Shown: piece by piece, positions 19,540 through 27,372 of the stretch
Layout of the letters: every line of letters starts with the position of its first letter
Numbering within the stretch: the first letter of the stretch is position 1
From: AR5 sp041497115
GTDB taxonomy: Bacteria > Methylomirabilota > Methylomirabilia > Rokubacteriales > CSP1-6
Reading direction: 5' to 3'
Assembly (NCBI GenBank): GCA_041497115.1
Contig: JBGQFW010000010.1
Location: 1-64,000 of the forward strand
DNA length: 64,000 nucleotides
The notes under the pieces: model-generated
The model's input: only the letters and a program-made list of their open reading frames with translations
Told to the model about the DNA's origin: nothing
The model's database searches: none
Position numbers and translations under genes: made by a program

Positions 19540-20892
19540 ATGAACTCAGTTCTGGTCATCGACGACGAACGCAACATCCGCTCCCTCGTCGCGCGGGTGC
19601 TCGCCCAGGACAACATCGAGATCCACACCGCCGGCACCGGCAAGGAGGGGCTCGAGCTGGCCGACCAGGTCGATCCCGACCTCGCGCTGGTAGATCTTCG
19701 ATTGCCCGATATCGACGGCATCCAGGTGCTGCGCGAGCTGCGGACACGCCACCCGCAGACGGCCGTCATCATGATCACGGCGTTCGGCCACATCGAGAGC
19801 GTGGTGGTGGCCATGAAGAACGGCGCCACCGACTATCTCGAGAAGCCCTTCCAGCACCTCGAGAAGCTGCGCATCACGGTGAGCCGGGCGCTCGAAGAGG
19901 TCAAGGCCCGGCGCGAGATCAACCGGCTGCAGGGGCTGCAGCAGGGGCGGTACCGGACCGCCCAGATCATCGGTGAGTCCACCACCACCCGGCGGCTGCG
20001 GGAGGTGATCACGCAGCTGGCGCAGAGCGAGGCGCACACGATCCTCGTGCAGGGCGAGAGCGGCACCGGCAAGGAGCTCGTCGCGCGGGGGCTGCACTTC
20101 GAGAGCGCGCGCCGCACCTCGCCGTTCATGGAGGTCAACTGCGCGGCGATCACCGAGACGCTCTTCGAGAGCGAGATCTTCGGCCACGAGAAGGGCGCCT
20201 TCACCGACGCCAAGGCCACCAAGAAGGGGCTGATGGAGCTGGCCGACGACGGCACGCTCTTCCTCGACGAGGTGGGCGAGATTCCCCTCGCGAGCCAGGC
20301 CAAGCTGCTCCGGTGCCTGCAGGAGCGCACCTTCAAGCGGGTGGGCGGGATCCGCGATCTCAAGGTGGACGTGCGCGTCATCGCCGCCACCAACCGGTCG
20401 CTGGAGACGATGGTGAAGGAGGGGAAGTTCCGCGAGGACCTCTTCTATCGCCTGAACGTCATCCCGCTCACGATTCCGCCGCTGCGCGAGCGGAAGGAGG
20501 ACATCCTGCCGCTCGCCCGCCACTTCCTGGTCGAGGCGAACAGCACCTTCCACAAGACCGTCAAGCGCCTGGCCACCGAGACCGAGACGCTCCTGCTGGC
20601 CTACGCCTGGCCGGGCAACGTCCGCGAGCTCAAGAATCTCATCGAGCGGCTCGTGATCCTCAGCACCGGCGACACGATCGAGGCCGATCAGCTGCCGATG
20701 CCGGTCTCCGGCGCGGGCGACGGCCCGCTGGCCGAGGAAGTCTCCCGCGAGCCGCGCACCCTGGAGGCGGTCGAGCGCTCTTACATCCTCAAGGTGCTCC
20801 GTCAGGTCAACGGCAACAAGAGCGAGGCAGCCAAGATTCTCGGCATCACCCGCCAGACCCTCCGCAAGAAGCTCCCCGAAGCCTCGGCCTGA
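19540..20892 (+). CDS. NtrC-family sigma54-dependent response regulator
   Basis: 450 aa: receiver domain (phospho-acceptor Asp52 in LVDLRLPDIDG), AAA+ ATPase (Walker A GESGTGKE at 172-179) and a C-terminal Fis-type helix-turn-helix (NGNKSEAAKILGITRQTLRKKL). Such proteins bind enhancers and use ATP to open sigma54-RNA polymerase promoters. The sigma54-contact loop reads GAFTDA (219-224) instead of GAFTGA, a variant known among functional family members. Two sigma54 promoters with a shared upstream element lie immediately downstream (21034) and at 26577, and this gene is the obvious candidate activator. A cognate kinase could be one of the two histidine kinases at 28-33 kb. Confidence 0.93.
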   Translation: MNSVLVIDDERNIRSLVARVLAQDNIEIHTAGTGKEGLELADQVDPDLALVDLRLPDIDGIQVLRELRTRHPQTAVIMITAFGHIESVVVAMKNGATDYLEKPFQHLEKLRITVSRALEEVKARREINRLQGLQQGRYRTAQIIGESTTTRRLREVITQLAQSEAHTILVQGESGTGKELVARGLHFESARRTSPFMEVNCAAITETLFESEIFGHEKGAFTDAKATKKGLMELADDGTLFLDEVGEIPLASQAKLLRCLQERTFKRVGGIRDLKVDVRVIAATNRSLETMVKEGKFREDLFYRLNVIPLTIPPLRERKEDILPLARHFLVEANSTFHKTVKRLATETETLLLAYAWPGNVRELKNLIERLVILSTGDTIEADQLPMPVSGAGDGPLAEEVSREPRTLEAVERSYILKVLRQVNGNKSEAAKILGITRQTLRKKLPEASA

Positions 20893-20901
20893 GCCCCTGA
20901 T

Positions 20902-20958
20902 TGATTCCTGACCGCCCCCCCGGGCTGGGGGCCAGGGGGCCTGGATAGGAATCAGCCG
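20902..20958 (+). promoter_or_regulatory. Candidate enhancer (UAS) of sigma54 promoter 1
   Basis: Inverted arms TGATTCCT (20902-20909) and AGGAATCA (20947-20954) are separated by 37 nt. The right arm extends as AGGAATCAGCCG, an element repeated upstream of promoter 2 at the same distance (88 bp from its first base to the -24 GG). GC-rich hairpins between the arms (CCAGG-GGG-CCTGG at 20932-20944) could also end transcription of the regulator gene, though no T-run follows. Confidence 0.55.
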
Positions 20959-21033
20959 GAAGGCCTGAAGCGCCACTGCGACAGGCATCAAAAACTCGAT
21001 GTGAATAAGGGAGTTGTGGTCCACAGTCGGGTT

Positions 21034-21048
21034 TGGTACCCGCCTTGC
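21034..21048 (+). promoter_or_regulatory. Sigma54 (-24/-12) promoter 1
   Basis: TGGTACCCGCCTTGC: GG at 21035-21036 and GC at 21047-21048 are exactly 10 nt apart, as required for RpoN promoters. It lies about 47 nt upstream of the ATG at 21096, a normal leader length. A near-identical promoter lies at 26577. Confidence 0.75.
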
Positions 21049-21095
21049 GTAACACCGGTCACGGTCGTCAGAGAGGCACGGGGGGGCAATTGACG

Positions 21096-22934
21096 ATGAG
21101 GCTGGCCATCCGGAAGGTGCAGATCGAGGACGCCGCGAAGCTGCAGATGCTGGTGGCGGAGAACATCGACGCCATCGAGCCCGGGCTCGTCGTCCTCGAC
21201 TCGCGCCTGATCCTCGGCCATGCCACGATCGACGTGATCGGCGCGGACGCCGCCGGCGCGCTGGTGCTGATCGCCGCCGGCATCACCGCCAACGAGGAGA
21301 TGCTGCTCAAGGCGGTCGAGGCGTATTCGTGGTGCCGCGAGTATCCCGAGTCGCTCGAGCGGCTCTACCCGAGCTGCGTGATCTCCGATGAGCGGCCTCC
21401 GCGCCTCATGTTCGTCGTCGAGCGGATGCCCGACGCCTTCCAGCGCAAGATCCGGCAGCTCGGCTTCCCCGAGGTGGACTGCGTCGAGTTCCGGCTGCTC
21501 GACGTCGAAGGCGCGAGTGCCGTCTACTTCGAGCCCATTCTGAAGATCCGGCGCGCCATCGCGGCGCCCGACCGGCCGGCGCCGCGGATCGAGACGCCGG
21601 CACCCGAGGCCGGCGCCGCCGCGACGGGCGACAAGGTGATCGCGATGAACGGCGCGCTCGCCGCCCGCGCCACCAGCCTCAAGCTCCAGAAGCTCCTGAA
21701 CCAGGCCGTGGCCGAGGGGCCGATCACGGGCCCGCGTGCCGCCGACCGGCCGGCGCCCCCGCGCGAGCCGGCGTCGGTGGTGAGCATGGTGAGCCGCCAG
21801 TCCATCGCCAGGGTGCCGCGGCCCGAGCGCCCGCGCCCGGCCGTCGAGCCGGTGGCGCTGCGCCAGCCGCAGCCGCTGATCGCCGCGCCGGCGGCGAGCG
21901 TCGTCGAGCCGGAGCCGGCCCCGCGGCCCGAGCCCGAGCCGATCGTCGCGCCCGAGCGGCCGACGCTGCAGCTGGAGGCGCCGGTGGCCGTCGCCGAGCC
22001 GGCGGCGGTCGCCGAGCTGGTGGCCGCGCTCGCGCCGGTGAGCGCCGACGCCGCGCCGCTGGCCGTCGTCGAGCCCGTGGTGGTCGCGGAGGCGGTGCCC
22101 GAGCCGGTCGCCATCGCGCCGGATGCCGCGATCGTGGCGCAGCTCGAGCGCGCCCTCGCCGAGCTCGAGACCGAGCGCCGGCCCGAGACCATCGCCGTCG
22201 AGCCGGAGCCCGCGCTCGAGACGCTCACTGTCGTCGCGACCCCGGAGCCGGCGCTCGAGACCGAGCGCGTCAGCCTGCGGTGCCTGTCCGAGCTCTCGAT
22301 CGACCCGAGGGAGCCGGCCGCGCTGTCGACGCCGAGCGCGCCGGTCGTCGTCGCGCCCGAGCCCGCCGTCGCCGTCGAGGCCGAGCCTCAGGAGAAGCGC
22401 ATCTCCTTCAAGGATCTGGCCGCCGCGCTGCTCGGCGGACCCGCCGCCGCCGCGCCCGTCGCGCCGGTGGCGGCGGCGCCCATCGTCGCCACGGCGCCCG
22501 TCGAGATCGAGCCGGTCGTGGTCTCGATCGTGATCGAGCCGGTGACGACCGTGGCCGAGCCCGAGCCGGCGCTCGCGCTGGTCGAGCGCGAGCCCGCGAC
22601 GCCCGCCGAGCCCGAGACGTCGCGGGCCGCCCTCGAGGAGATCGTCGCGCTCGCCGCCGTCGAGACGCCCGAGATCGAGACGGCCATCGACATCGACGAG
22701 CCAGCCGGCGAGGATACGCTGACCGTGGAGGCCCTGGTCCAGAGCGTGCCCGTCGCCACTCCGGCGCAGGCGCCGACGCCCCCCGCGGCCGTGATCGAGC
22801 AGCAGGTCACCGACACCGCCAAGCAGGTGCTGACGGCGATGCCCCAGGAATTCGAGGGGCTCAAGTTCCCCAACGACGGAGTGCTGACGCGCCAGTGGAT
22901 GGAGTTTCTCAGCCAGATGTCGAACACGAAGTAG
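21096..22934 (+). CDS. Degenerate PD-(D/E)XK (NucS/DUF91-like) domain with long Pro/Ala/Glu-rich tail
   Basis: 612 aa. Residues 1 to about 155 resemble the C-terminal nuclease fold of NucS/DUF91 proteins: an ENIDAIEPGL helix turn, the strand pair GHATIDVIGAD and ALVLIAAG, then a helix ending in EAYSWCREYP. The catalytic VxExK positions of that second strand read LIAAG, so nuclease activity is unlikely. Residues about 180-560 are low-complexity, dominated by VEPEP/VAEP-type repeats, probably disordered. A last conserved-looking segment (MPQEFEGLKFPNDG...QWMEFLSQM) may be a docking helix. It is the first gene after sigma54 promoter 1, followed by HD-GYP and receiver genes. A scaffold or signalling role is inference; the true function is unknown. 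Confidence 0.65.
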   Translation: MRLAIRKVQIEDAAKLQMLVAENIDAIEPGLVVLDSRLILGHATIDVIGADAAGALVLIAAGITANEEMLLKAVEAYSWCREYPESLERLYPSCVISDERPPRLMFVVERMPDAFQRKIRQLGFPEVDCVEFRLLDVEGASAVYFEPILKIRRAIAAPDRPAPRIETPAPEAGAAATGDKVIAMNGALAARATSLKLQKLLNQAVAEGPITGPRAADRPAPPREPASVVSMVSRQSIARVPRPERPRPAVEPVALRQPQPLIAAPAASVVEPEPAPRPEPEPIVAPERPTLQLEAPVAVAEPAAVAELVAALAPVSADAAPLAVVEPVVVAEAVPEPVAIAPDAAIVAQLERALAELETERRPETIAVEPEPALETLTVVATPEPALETERVSLRCLSELSIDPREPAALSTPSAPVVVAPEPAVAVEAEPQEKRISFKDLAAALLGGPAAAAPVAPVAAAPIVATAPVEIEPVVVSIVIEPVTTVAEPEPALALVEREPATPAEPETSRAALEEIVALAAVETPEIETAIDIDEPAGEDTLTVEALVQSVPVATPAQAPTPPAAVIEQQVTDTAKQVLTAMPQEFEGLKFPNDGVLTRQWMEFLSQMSNTK

Positions 22935-22948
22935 TGGGAAAGGAATTC

Positions 22949-24490
22949 ATGTCCTCTCCGGTGCCGGTGGTGCCCGCTCCCGAACCCCTGCGCGTCCTGG
23001 TCGTCGACGACAACGCGTCGCTGCTGCGCTTCCTGGTGTCGGCCTTCTCGGCCAACGGCTGCACCGTCAGCCAGGCCGCCGCCGCCGAGCAGGCGCTGGG
23101 GCAGATCACCGAGCAGGCGTTCGACCTCGTCGTCTCCGACATCAAGATGCCCGGACTGTCGGGGCTCGACCTGCTCCGCGCGGTGAAGGGCAAGCAGCCG
23201 GCGACGCCGGTCGTGCTCATCACCGGCAACCCGTCGGTGAACTCGGCGGTGTTCGGCCTGCGCCATGGCGCCTACGACTACCTGCCGAAGCCGTTCTCGA
23301 TCCGGGAGATCCAGCAGCTGCTGGCCCGCGTGCGCAGTGACCGCCAGAAGTGGGACGGCCAGGCGCCGCTGCCGGCCGGGCTCACCGAGGAGCTGGCCCG
23401 CCGCCAGCGGGGCGTGGAGGTCCTGTTCCGCATCGGCGACCTCGCGCTGCAGGGGCTGGACACCGCCACCTTCGTGGACGAGGTGCTCCGGCTCATGGTG
23501 CAGAGCCTCAAGAGCGACGCCGCCCTCGTGCTCCTGCGCGACGAGCAGGGCACGTTCAGCTCGAGCCAGCAGGGCGAGCCGACGCTGGTCACCCGCCTGC
23601 TGACGATGCTGCAGCGGTCGTTCGAGGACCTGGTCGCCACCGGCGGCAAGGAGATCCTCCCGCTCGCGACCGGCGGCGAGCCGCTCGACGCGATCGCCGC
23701 CGTCATTCCCGGTCTTGGGCGCTCCATGGGCATCGTCTGCCTGGCCCGCGAGACGGACTCCGGTGGCTTCCTGCCCGACGAGCGCGAGATGCTGCTCGGC
23801 TACGCCCAGACCACGGCGGTGGCGCTGCAGAAGCTGATCCTGCGCGAGAACGTCGAGCGCAACCTCGTCGACACGATCACCGCCTTCGTCAACGCGATCG
23901 AGTCCAAGGACCGGTACCTGAAGGGCCACTCGGCGCGCGTCGCCCTCTTCGCGGCGGAGATCGCCCAGACGCTCGGCATGACGACCGAGATGGTCGACGT
24001 CGTCCGGCGCGGCGCCATGCTGCACGACCTCGGGAAGCTGTCCATCATGGACTCGATCCTCCGCAAGCCCGAGCGGCTGACCGCCGAGGAGTTCGCGATC
24101 ATCAAGAGCCATCCGGTGGTCGGCGCCAGGATCCTCGAGCCCCTCCGCTTCCTCTCCCGCGAGACGTGCGCGGTGCGCCACCATCACGAGCGGTTCGACG
24201 GCACCGGCTACCCCGACGGCCTCCGCGGCGAGGACATCCCGCTGGTGGCGCGGGTGGTGACGGTGGCCGACGTGTTCGACGCGATCACCTCCAACCGGCC
24301 GTATCGCACGGCGATGCCGCTCGACGCGGCCCGGGAGGAGATCGCGCGGGGCTGCGGCAGCCACTTCGATCCGGTCGTGGCGGAAGGGTTCCTCCGGATC
24401 CCGATGGCGCGGCTGGAGGAGATCACCCGCCACTACGAGAGTCTGACGAGCGCCGCCTTGAGCGCGCCCGCGCTGGCCCAGGCGAATTGA
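22949..24490 (+). CDS. Response regulator with GAF and HD-GYP domains (c-di-GMP phosphodiesterase type)
   Basis: 513 aa: receiver (Asp64 in SDIKMPG), a GAF-like region (about 150-300) and an HD-GYP domain with HDLGK (His359-Asp360) and the GTGYPDG loop (about 418-424). HD-GYP proteins hydrolyse c-di-GMP to GMP or pGpG using two or three metals. All the key HD and GYP residues are visible, including the HHHERFDG segment. The ATG has a good SD (GGAAAGGA) and is 14 nt after the previous stop, so it belongs to the sigma54 promoter 1 operon. It could oppose the diguanylate cyclase encoded at 18.3 kb. Confidence 0.92.
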   Translation: MSSPVPVVPAPEPLRVLVVDDNASLLRFLVSAFSANGCTVSQAAAAEQALGQITEQAFDLVVSDIKMPGLSGLDLLRAVKGKQPATPVVLITGNPSVNSAVFGLRHGAYDYLPKPFSIREIQQLLARVRSDRQKWDGQAPLPAGLTEELARRQRGVEVLFRIGDLALQGLDTATFVDEVLRLMVQSLKSDAALVLLRDEQGTFSSSQQGEPTLVTRLLTMLQRSFEDLVATGGKEILPLATGGEPLDAIAAVIPGLGRSMGIVCLARETDSGGFLPDEREMLLGYAQTTAVALQKLILRENVERNLVDTITAFVNAIESKDRYLKGHSARVALFAAEIAQTLGMTTEMVDVVRRGAMLHDLGKLSIMDSILRKPERLTAEEFAIIKSHPVVGARILEPLRFLSRETCAVRHHHERFDGTGYPDGLRGEDIPLVARVVTVADVFDAITSNRPYRTAMPLDAAREEIARGCGSHFDPVVAEGFLRIPMARLEEITRHYESLTSAALSAPALAQAN

Positions 24491-24864
24491 CGACGCCGCG
24501 CAAGAAGATCCTCATCGTGGACGACGCGGGGCCGGTGGTCGTGCTCTGCGTCAACGTGCTGCAGGCGCTGGGCTACGCCGTCAAGGGCGCCAATCGCGGC
24601 GAGGCCGCGCTCGAGCTCCTCGGCAAGGAGCCGTTCGATCTGATGGTGCTCGACTACAAGATGCCGGGGCTGAGCGGCTTCGAGGTCTTCGCGCAGGCCC
24701 GGCCGCTCCACCCCAACATGGCCATCGTGCTCGTGACCGGGCACGGCACTCCGGAGATCGTCAGCGAGGCCACTCGCATGGGTTTCAGCGCTATCCTACT
24801 CAAGCCGTTCACGTCCGACGAGCTGCGCGGGACCGTTGAAAAGGTCCTGGCGGACCGCGGTTGA
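24487..24864 (+). CDS. Single-domain response regulator (CheY-like)
   Basis: 125 aa receiver domain alone, with the acidic pair DD in LIVDDAG, the phospho-acceptor Asp in LDYKMPGLSG and the conserved Lys in LLKPF. It has no output domain, so it acts by protein contact, as in phosphorelays. The TTG start overlaps the stop of the HD-GYP gene (TTGA), a coupling junction. No ATG exists before the conserved first strand, which supports the TTG choice. Confidence 0.85.
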   Translation: MTTPRKKILIVDDAGPVVVLCVNVLQALGYAVKGANRGEAALELLGKEPFDLMVLDYKMPGLSGFEVFAQARPLHPNMAIVLVTGHGTPEIVSEATRMGFSAILLKPFTSDELRGTVEKVLADRG

Positions 24865-24930
24865 CGGGGGCTCGCGATGCACCCGCAGCCAAGCGTACAC
24901 GCTCGCGGTTCGGCCACGGCGGAGGTCGTA

Positions 24931-25677
24931 ATGGGTTCCCTCCACAGCGGGTTGCAGTGGGGTGTCGACCGGATGCTGTCGGTCGGCTACGGCCTGCTCT
25001 ACGACTATATCTTCGAGAAGTTCACCCCCTACCAGCACCTGCGCACGGAGGTGCTGGAGCTGATCGCCGCCTCGGCCAAGGAGGCGCCGGACCGCCGCGA
25101 CGTGCAGGTCCTCGACGTCGACTGCGGGCCGGGCAACCTGACCTTCGTGATCGCGGAAGCCGGCTTCTCCGTCGTGGGGCTGGAGCCCTACGGCGCCCTG
25201 GTCGAGCTGGCCCGGGAAAAGCGGCGCGCCAAGCGCCTGGCCAATCTCGCGTTCACCCAGGGCGACCTCGCCACCGGAAAGACGTTGCGCGAGGGGTCGT
25301 TCGACCAGGTCGTGAACGTGCACTCGCTCTACGCGCACGCGGATCCGAAGGCGCTACTGGTCCAGGTCCACCGGGTGCTCAAGCCCGGCGGCCACGCCGT
25401 CTTCGTGAACCACACGCGACGGGCGGACGTGCGCGCGACGTTCCGCGAGGTGCGGGCCCGCGAGGGGCTGGCCTCCGCGCTGCGCTGCCTGTTCCTCTGG
25501 CTGCTGCCGCACTCGCTGTTCGAGGCCGCCCGCCGGCGGACCGGACCTCACTACTGGGGCGAGGCCGAATTCGCCTCGAACCTGCGCGCGGCGGGGTTCA
25601 CGGTGCTGCAGGTCCGGCGCACGTTCCTCAACGGCGCCAGCCTGCTCGTCTGGGTCCGGAAGAACACGGCGGAGTAG
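24931..25677 (+). CDS. Class I SAM-dependent methyltransferase (first of a tandem pair)
   Basis: 248 aa. SAM-binding motif I reads VLDVDCGPGNL, with an acidic residue at the end of the next strand (VVGLEPYG) and a post-motif HVKPGGHAVF-type strand (VLKPGGHAVF). The start at 24931 has an SD (GGAGG, 5 nt spacing) and aligns with the paralogue; an ATG at 24877 would add 18 poorly conserved residues. The closest relative visible is the next gene: both begin with a VGYGL-YD segment and share LRTEVLELI-like and FxxVRAxxGLxxALR-like stretches. The methyl acceptor is unknown. Confidence 0.8.
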   Translation: MGSLHSGLQWGVDRMLSVGYGLLYDYIFEKFTPYQHLRTEVLELIAASAKEAPDRRDVQVLDVDCGPGNLTFVIAEAGFSVVGLEPYGALVELAREKRRAKRLANLAFTQGDLATGKTLREGSFDQVVNVHSLYAHADPKALLVQVHRVLKPGGHAVFVNHTRRADVRATFREVRAREGLASALRCLFLWLLPHSLFEAARRRTGPHYWGEAEFASNLRAAGFTVLQVRRTFLNGASLLVWVRKNTAE

Positions 25678-25680
25678 CGG

Positions 25681-26439
25681 ATGGAGCTCGCGGGATCGAT
25701 GGGTAATCGCGTCGCGTCGCCGCCGACCCTCGAGCGGCTGATCGCGGTCGGCTACGGGCTGACCTACGACGCCATCGTCCGCGGCTTCGGCCCGTACGAG
25801 GCGCTGCTCGACGAGATCGTGGCCCTGGTGGGGCGCGCCGCGGTGCCGGGCCCGCCCACCGGCACGCGCGTGCTCGACGTCTCGTGCGGGATCGGCACCG
25901 TCGCCGAGCGGCTGGCCCGTCGCGGCTGGACGGTGGTGGCGCTCGACCCGGTCGCGCATCTGGTCGGTGTGGCCCGCCGACACCATCGCGACAGCGGCCT
26001 GTCGCTCAGCTTCCAGCACCTCGACGTCGCCCGCGAGCCTCCGCCCGAGGCCGGCACCTACGACGTCCTCGTCAGCATGCACACGCTCTACTGGCATCCC
26101 GATCCTGCCGCGTTGCTGGCGGCCTGCCGGCGGGCGCTGCGACCGGGCGGCTACGCGGTGTTCCTGACGTACGAGCGGCCCGCCCACGTGCTCCGCACGT
26201 TCGCGCAGGTGCGCGCGCAGCGCGGCTGGCTCCAGGCCCTGCGCGCCCTGCGCTGGCTCCTGCCGACGGCGCTGTTCGACGCGTTCCGCAGCGTCCGGCC
26301 CCGCTATCTGAGCCGGACGGAGTTCCTGGCCGCACTGCAGACGGCGGGCTTCGAGGTGCTGGAGACGCGCGAAACCTTCCTGGCGGGCATCAGCCTGCTG
26401 GCCTGGGCCCGGGTCAGCGACCCCAAGGGGGCGTCGTGA
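25681..26439 (+). CDS. Class I SAM-dependent methyltransferase (second of a tandem pair)
   Basis: 252 aa, 3 nt after its sister gene. Motif I reads VLDVSCGIGTV, followed by VVALDPVAH. A second ATG seven codons in (MGNRVAS) would match the paralogue's start better and is a fair alternative. Both copies end with a similar segment (ETFLAGISLLAWAR versus RTFLNGASLLVWVR), so they arose by duplication and probably act on related acceptors. It is the last gene of the operon served by sigma54 promoter 1; the region behind it contains the enhancer of promoter 2. Confidence 0.8.
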   Translation: MELAGSMGNRVASPPTLERLIAVGYGLTYDAIVRGFGPYEALLDEIVALVGRAAVPGPPTGTRVLDVSCGIGTVAERLARRGWTVVALDPVAHLVGVARRHHRDSGLSLSFQHLDVAREPPPEAGTYDVLVSMHTLYWHPDPAALLAACRRALRPGGYAVFLTYERPAHVLRTFAQVRAQRGWLQALRALRWLLPTALFDAFRSVRPRYLSRTEFLAALQTAGFEVLETRETFLAGISLLAWARVSDPKGAS

Positions 26440-26466
26440 GCCTGATCAAATCGTTTCCGCATGTGC

Positions 26467-26501
26467 CATTCCGCCGGAGGGGTCCGGTAAGGAATGAGCC
26501 G
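26467..26501 (+). promoter_or_regulatory. Candidate enhancer (UAS) of sigma54 promoter 2
   Basis: Inverted arms CATTCC (26467-26472) and GGAATG (26491-26496). The right arm reads AGGAATGAGCCG (26490-26501), 11 of 12 bases identical to the element of promoter 1, and lies 88 bp upstream of the -24 GG, as there. The left arm is 21 bp (two helical turns) closer than in promoter 1. A perfect GCCGAC-CGC-GTCGGC palindrome overlaps the downstream side (26497-26511). Confidence 0.55.
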
Positions 26502-26576
26502 ACCGCGTCGGCGCACGCAGCGGAGATGATCAATATTCGTCTTATATGGGAGCTATTTATAGCGAGGAGTGGGCGT

Positions 26577-26591
26577 TGGTACCGGCCTTGC
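26577..26591 (+). promoter_or_regulatory. Sigma54 (-24/-12) promoter 2
   Basis: TGGTACCGGCCTTGC: GG at 26578-26579 and GC at 26590-26591, exactly 10 nt apart. It differs from promoter 1 at one base within the 15-nt core. An AT-rich stretch with ATCAA (26529-26533) lies between enhancer and promoter, a possible bending site; promoter 1 has ATCAA at nearly the same offset. The ATG at 26681 is about 90 nt downstream. Confidence 0.75.
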
Positions 26592-26680
26592 TTTACGTAA
26601 CAGTGCCCGCAACCGCGGGGGTCGAGTTGAAGCCTCGCACTGGCAAGCGAGCAAACGGTGAGCGGAGACAGGAGAACGAG

Positions 26681-27358
26681 ATGAACACGATCACGAAGCG
26701 AGTCATTGCAGTCGCAGGCCTGGCAGTCCTGGCGCTGGCCGGGGTGCCGGCCGTTGCCAGTGCAGACGGCGCCCGGCTGTACGAGATGACCGAGAACATG
26801 AAGCTGACGGCGCACGGGAAGTTCGAGCATCGCAAGGCGACGTCCGAGCTGATCGGGACCGCCGACGCCGGCACGCCCCTGTGCCCGGCGTGGCTCGGGG
26901 TAGCGTCGTGCACGATCAACGCGACGGGCTCGGACAACATCAACCTGGCCACCGGGCTGGGCAACTTCGGCGGGACCTTCACCGTGGTGGTGCAGGGCGA
27001 CAACAACTCCGATTCCCCGGAGTTCGTCGTCATGAAGGGCACCTTCAAGGGCAAGATGGATTTCTCGCCGGCGATCATCTACGGCATTCCGCTCGGTCAC
27101 GTGGTGGGCAAGCTGCAGCCCACCGGGAGCGCTGACGTTCCGTTCACCGGCACCTTCCGGCTGCCCTTCGTGCTGCCGTACCCGGATGTGGCGGTGTTCG
27201 GGGCTGCGCCGCTGCCGCTGAACCCGATGGACCGCTACGACGTCACGCAGACGACGCGGCCCCTCTACCTGCTGGACGACATGCAGCAGATCATGCCCGT
27301 GCAGGCCAGCGAGTTCGGGGCCGGCTACGCGACCGTGAAGTTCGAGATCAGCTTCTAG
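26681..27358 (+). CDS. Secreted protein of unknown function under sigma54 control
   Basis: 225 aa. A classical signal peptide (KR followed by a hydrophobic core, cleavage after about residue 28, ASA-DG) exports it. The mature part is about 197 aa, rich in Gly, Thr and alternating hydrophobic residues (TFTVVVQGDNN, KGTFKGKMDFS), suggesting beta structure, with only two Cys (CPAWLGVASC) that could form a disulfide. It ends in VKFEISF; a terminal Phe is seen in outer-membrane barrels, but the protein lacks enough obvious strands to call it one. It has a strong SD (AGGAGA). I do not recognise a family. First gene after sigma54 promoter 2, followed by STAS, GNAT and kinase genes. Confidence 0.7.
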   Translation: MNTITKRVIAVAGLAVLALAGVPAVASADGARLYEMTENMKLTAHGKFEHRKATSELIGTADAGTPLCPAWLGVASCTINATGSDNINLATGLGNFGGTFTVVVQGDNNSDSPEFVVMKGTFKGKMDFSPAIIYGIPLGHVVGKLQPTGSADVPFTGTFRLPFVLPYPDVAVFGAAPLPLNPMDRYDVTQTTRPLYLLDDMQQIMPVQASEFGAGYATVKFEISF

Positions 27359-27372
27359 GAGACGCACGGACC

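Noticed and set aside
20910..20946. GC hairpins as an intrinsic terminator of the sigma54 regulator gene
   Set aside because: No U-tract follows, and the segment lies between the arms of the shared enhancer element, so its role is ambiguous.
21640..22760. Pro/Ala/Glu-rich coding region as a DNA repeat array or CRISPR-like element
   Set aside because: The repeats are at the amino-acid level, irregular in length and in one reading frame. There are no constant repeats or spacers.
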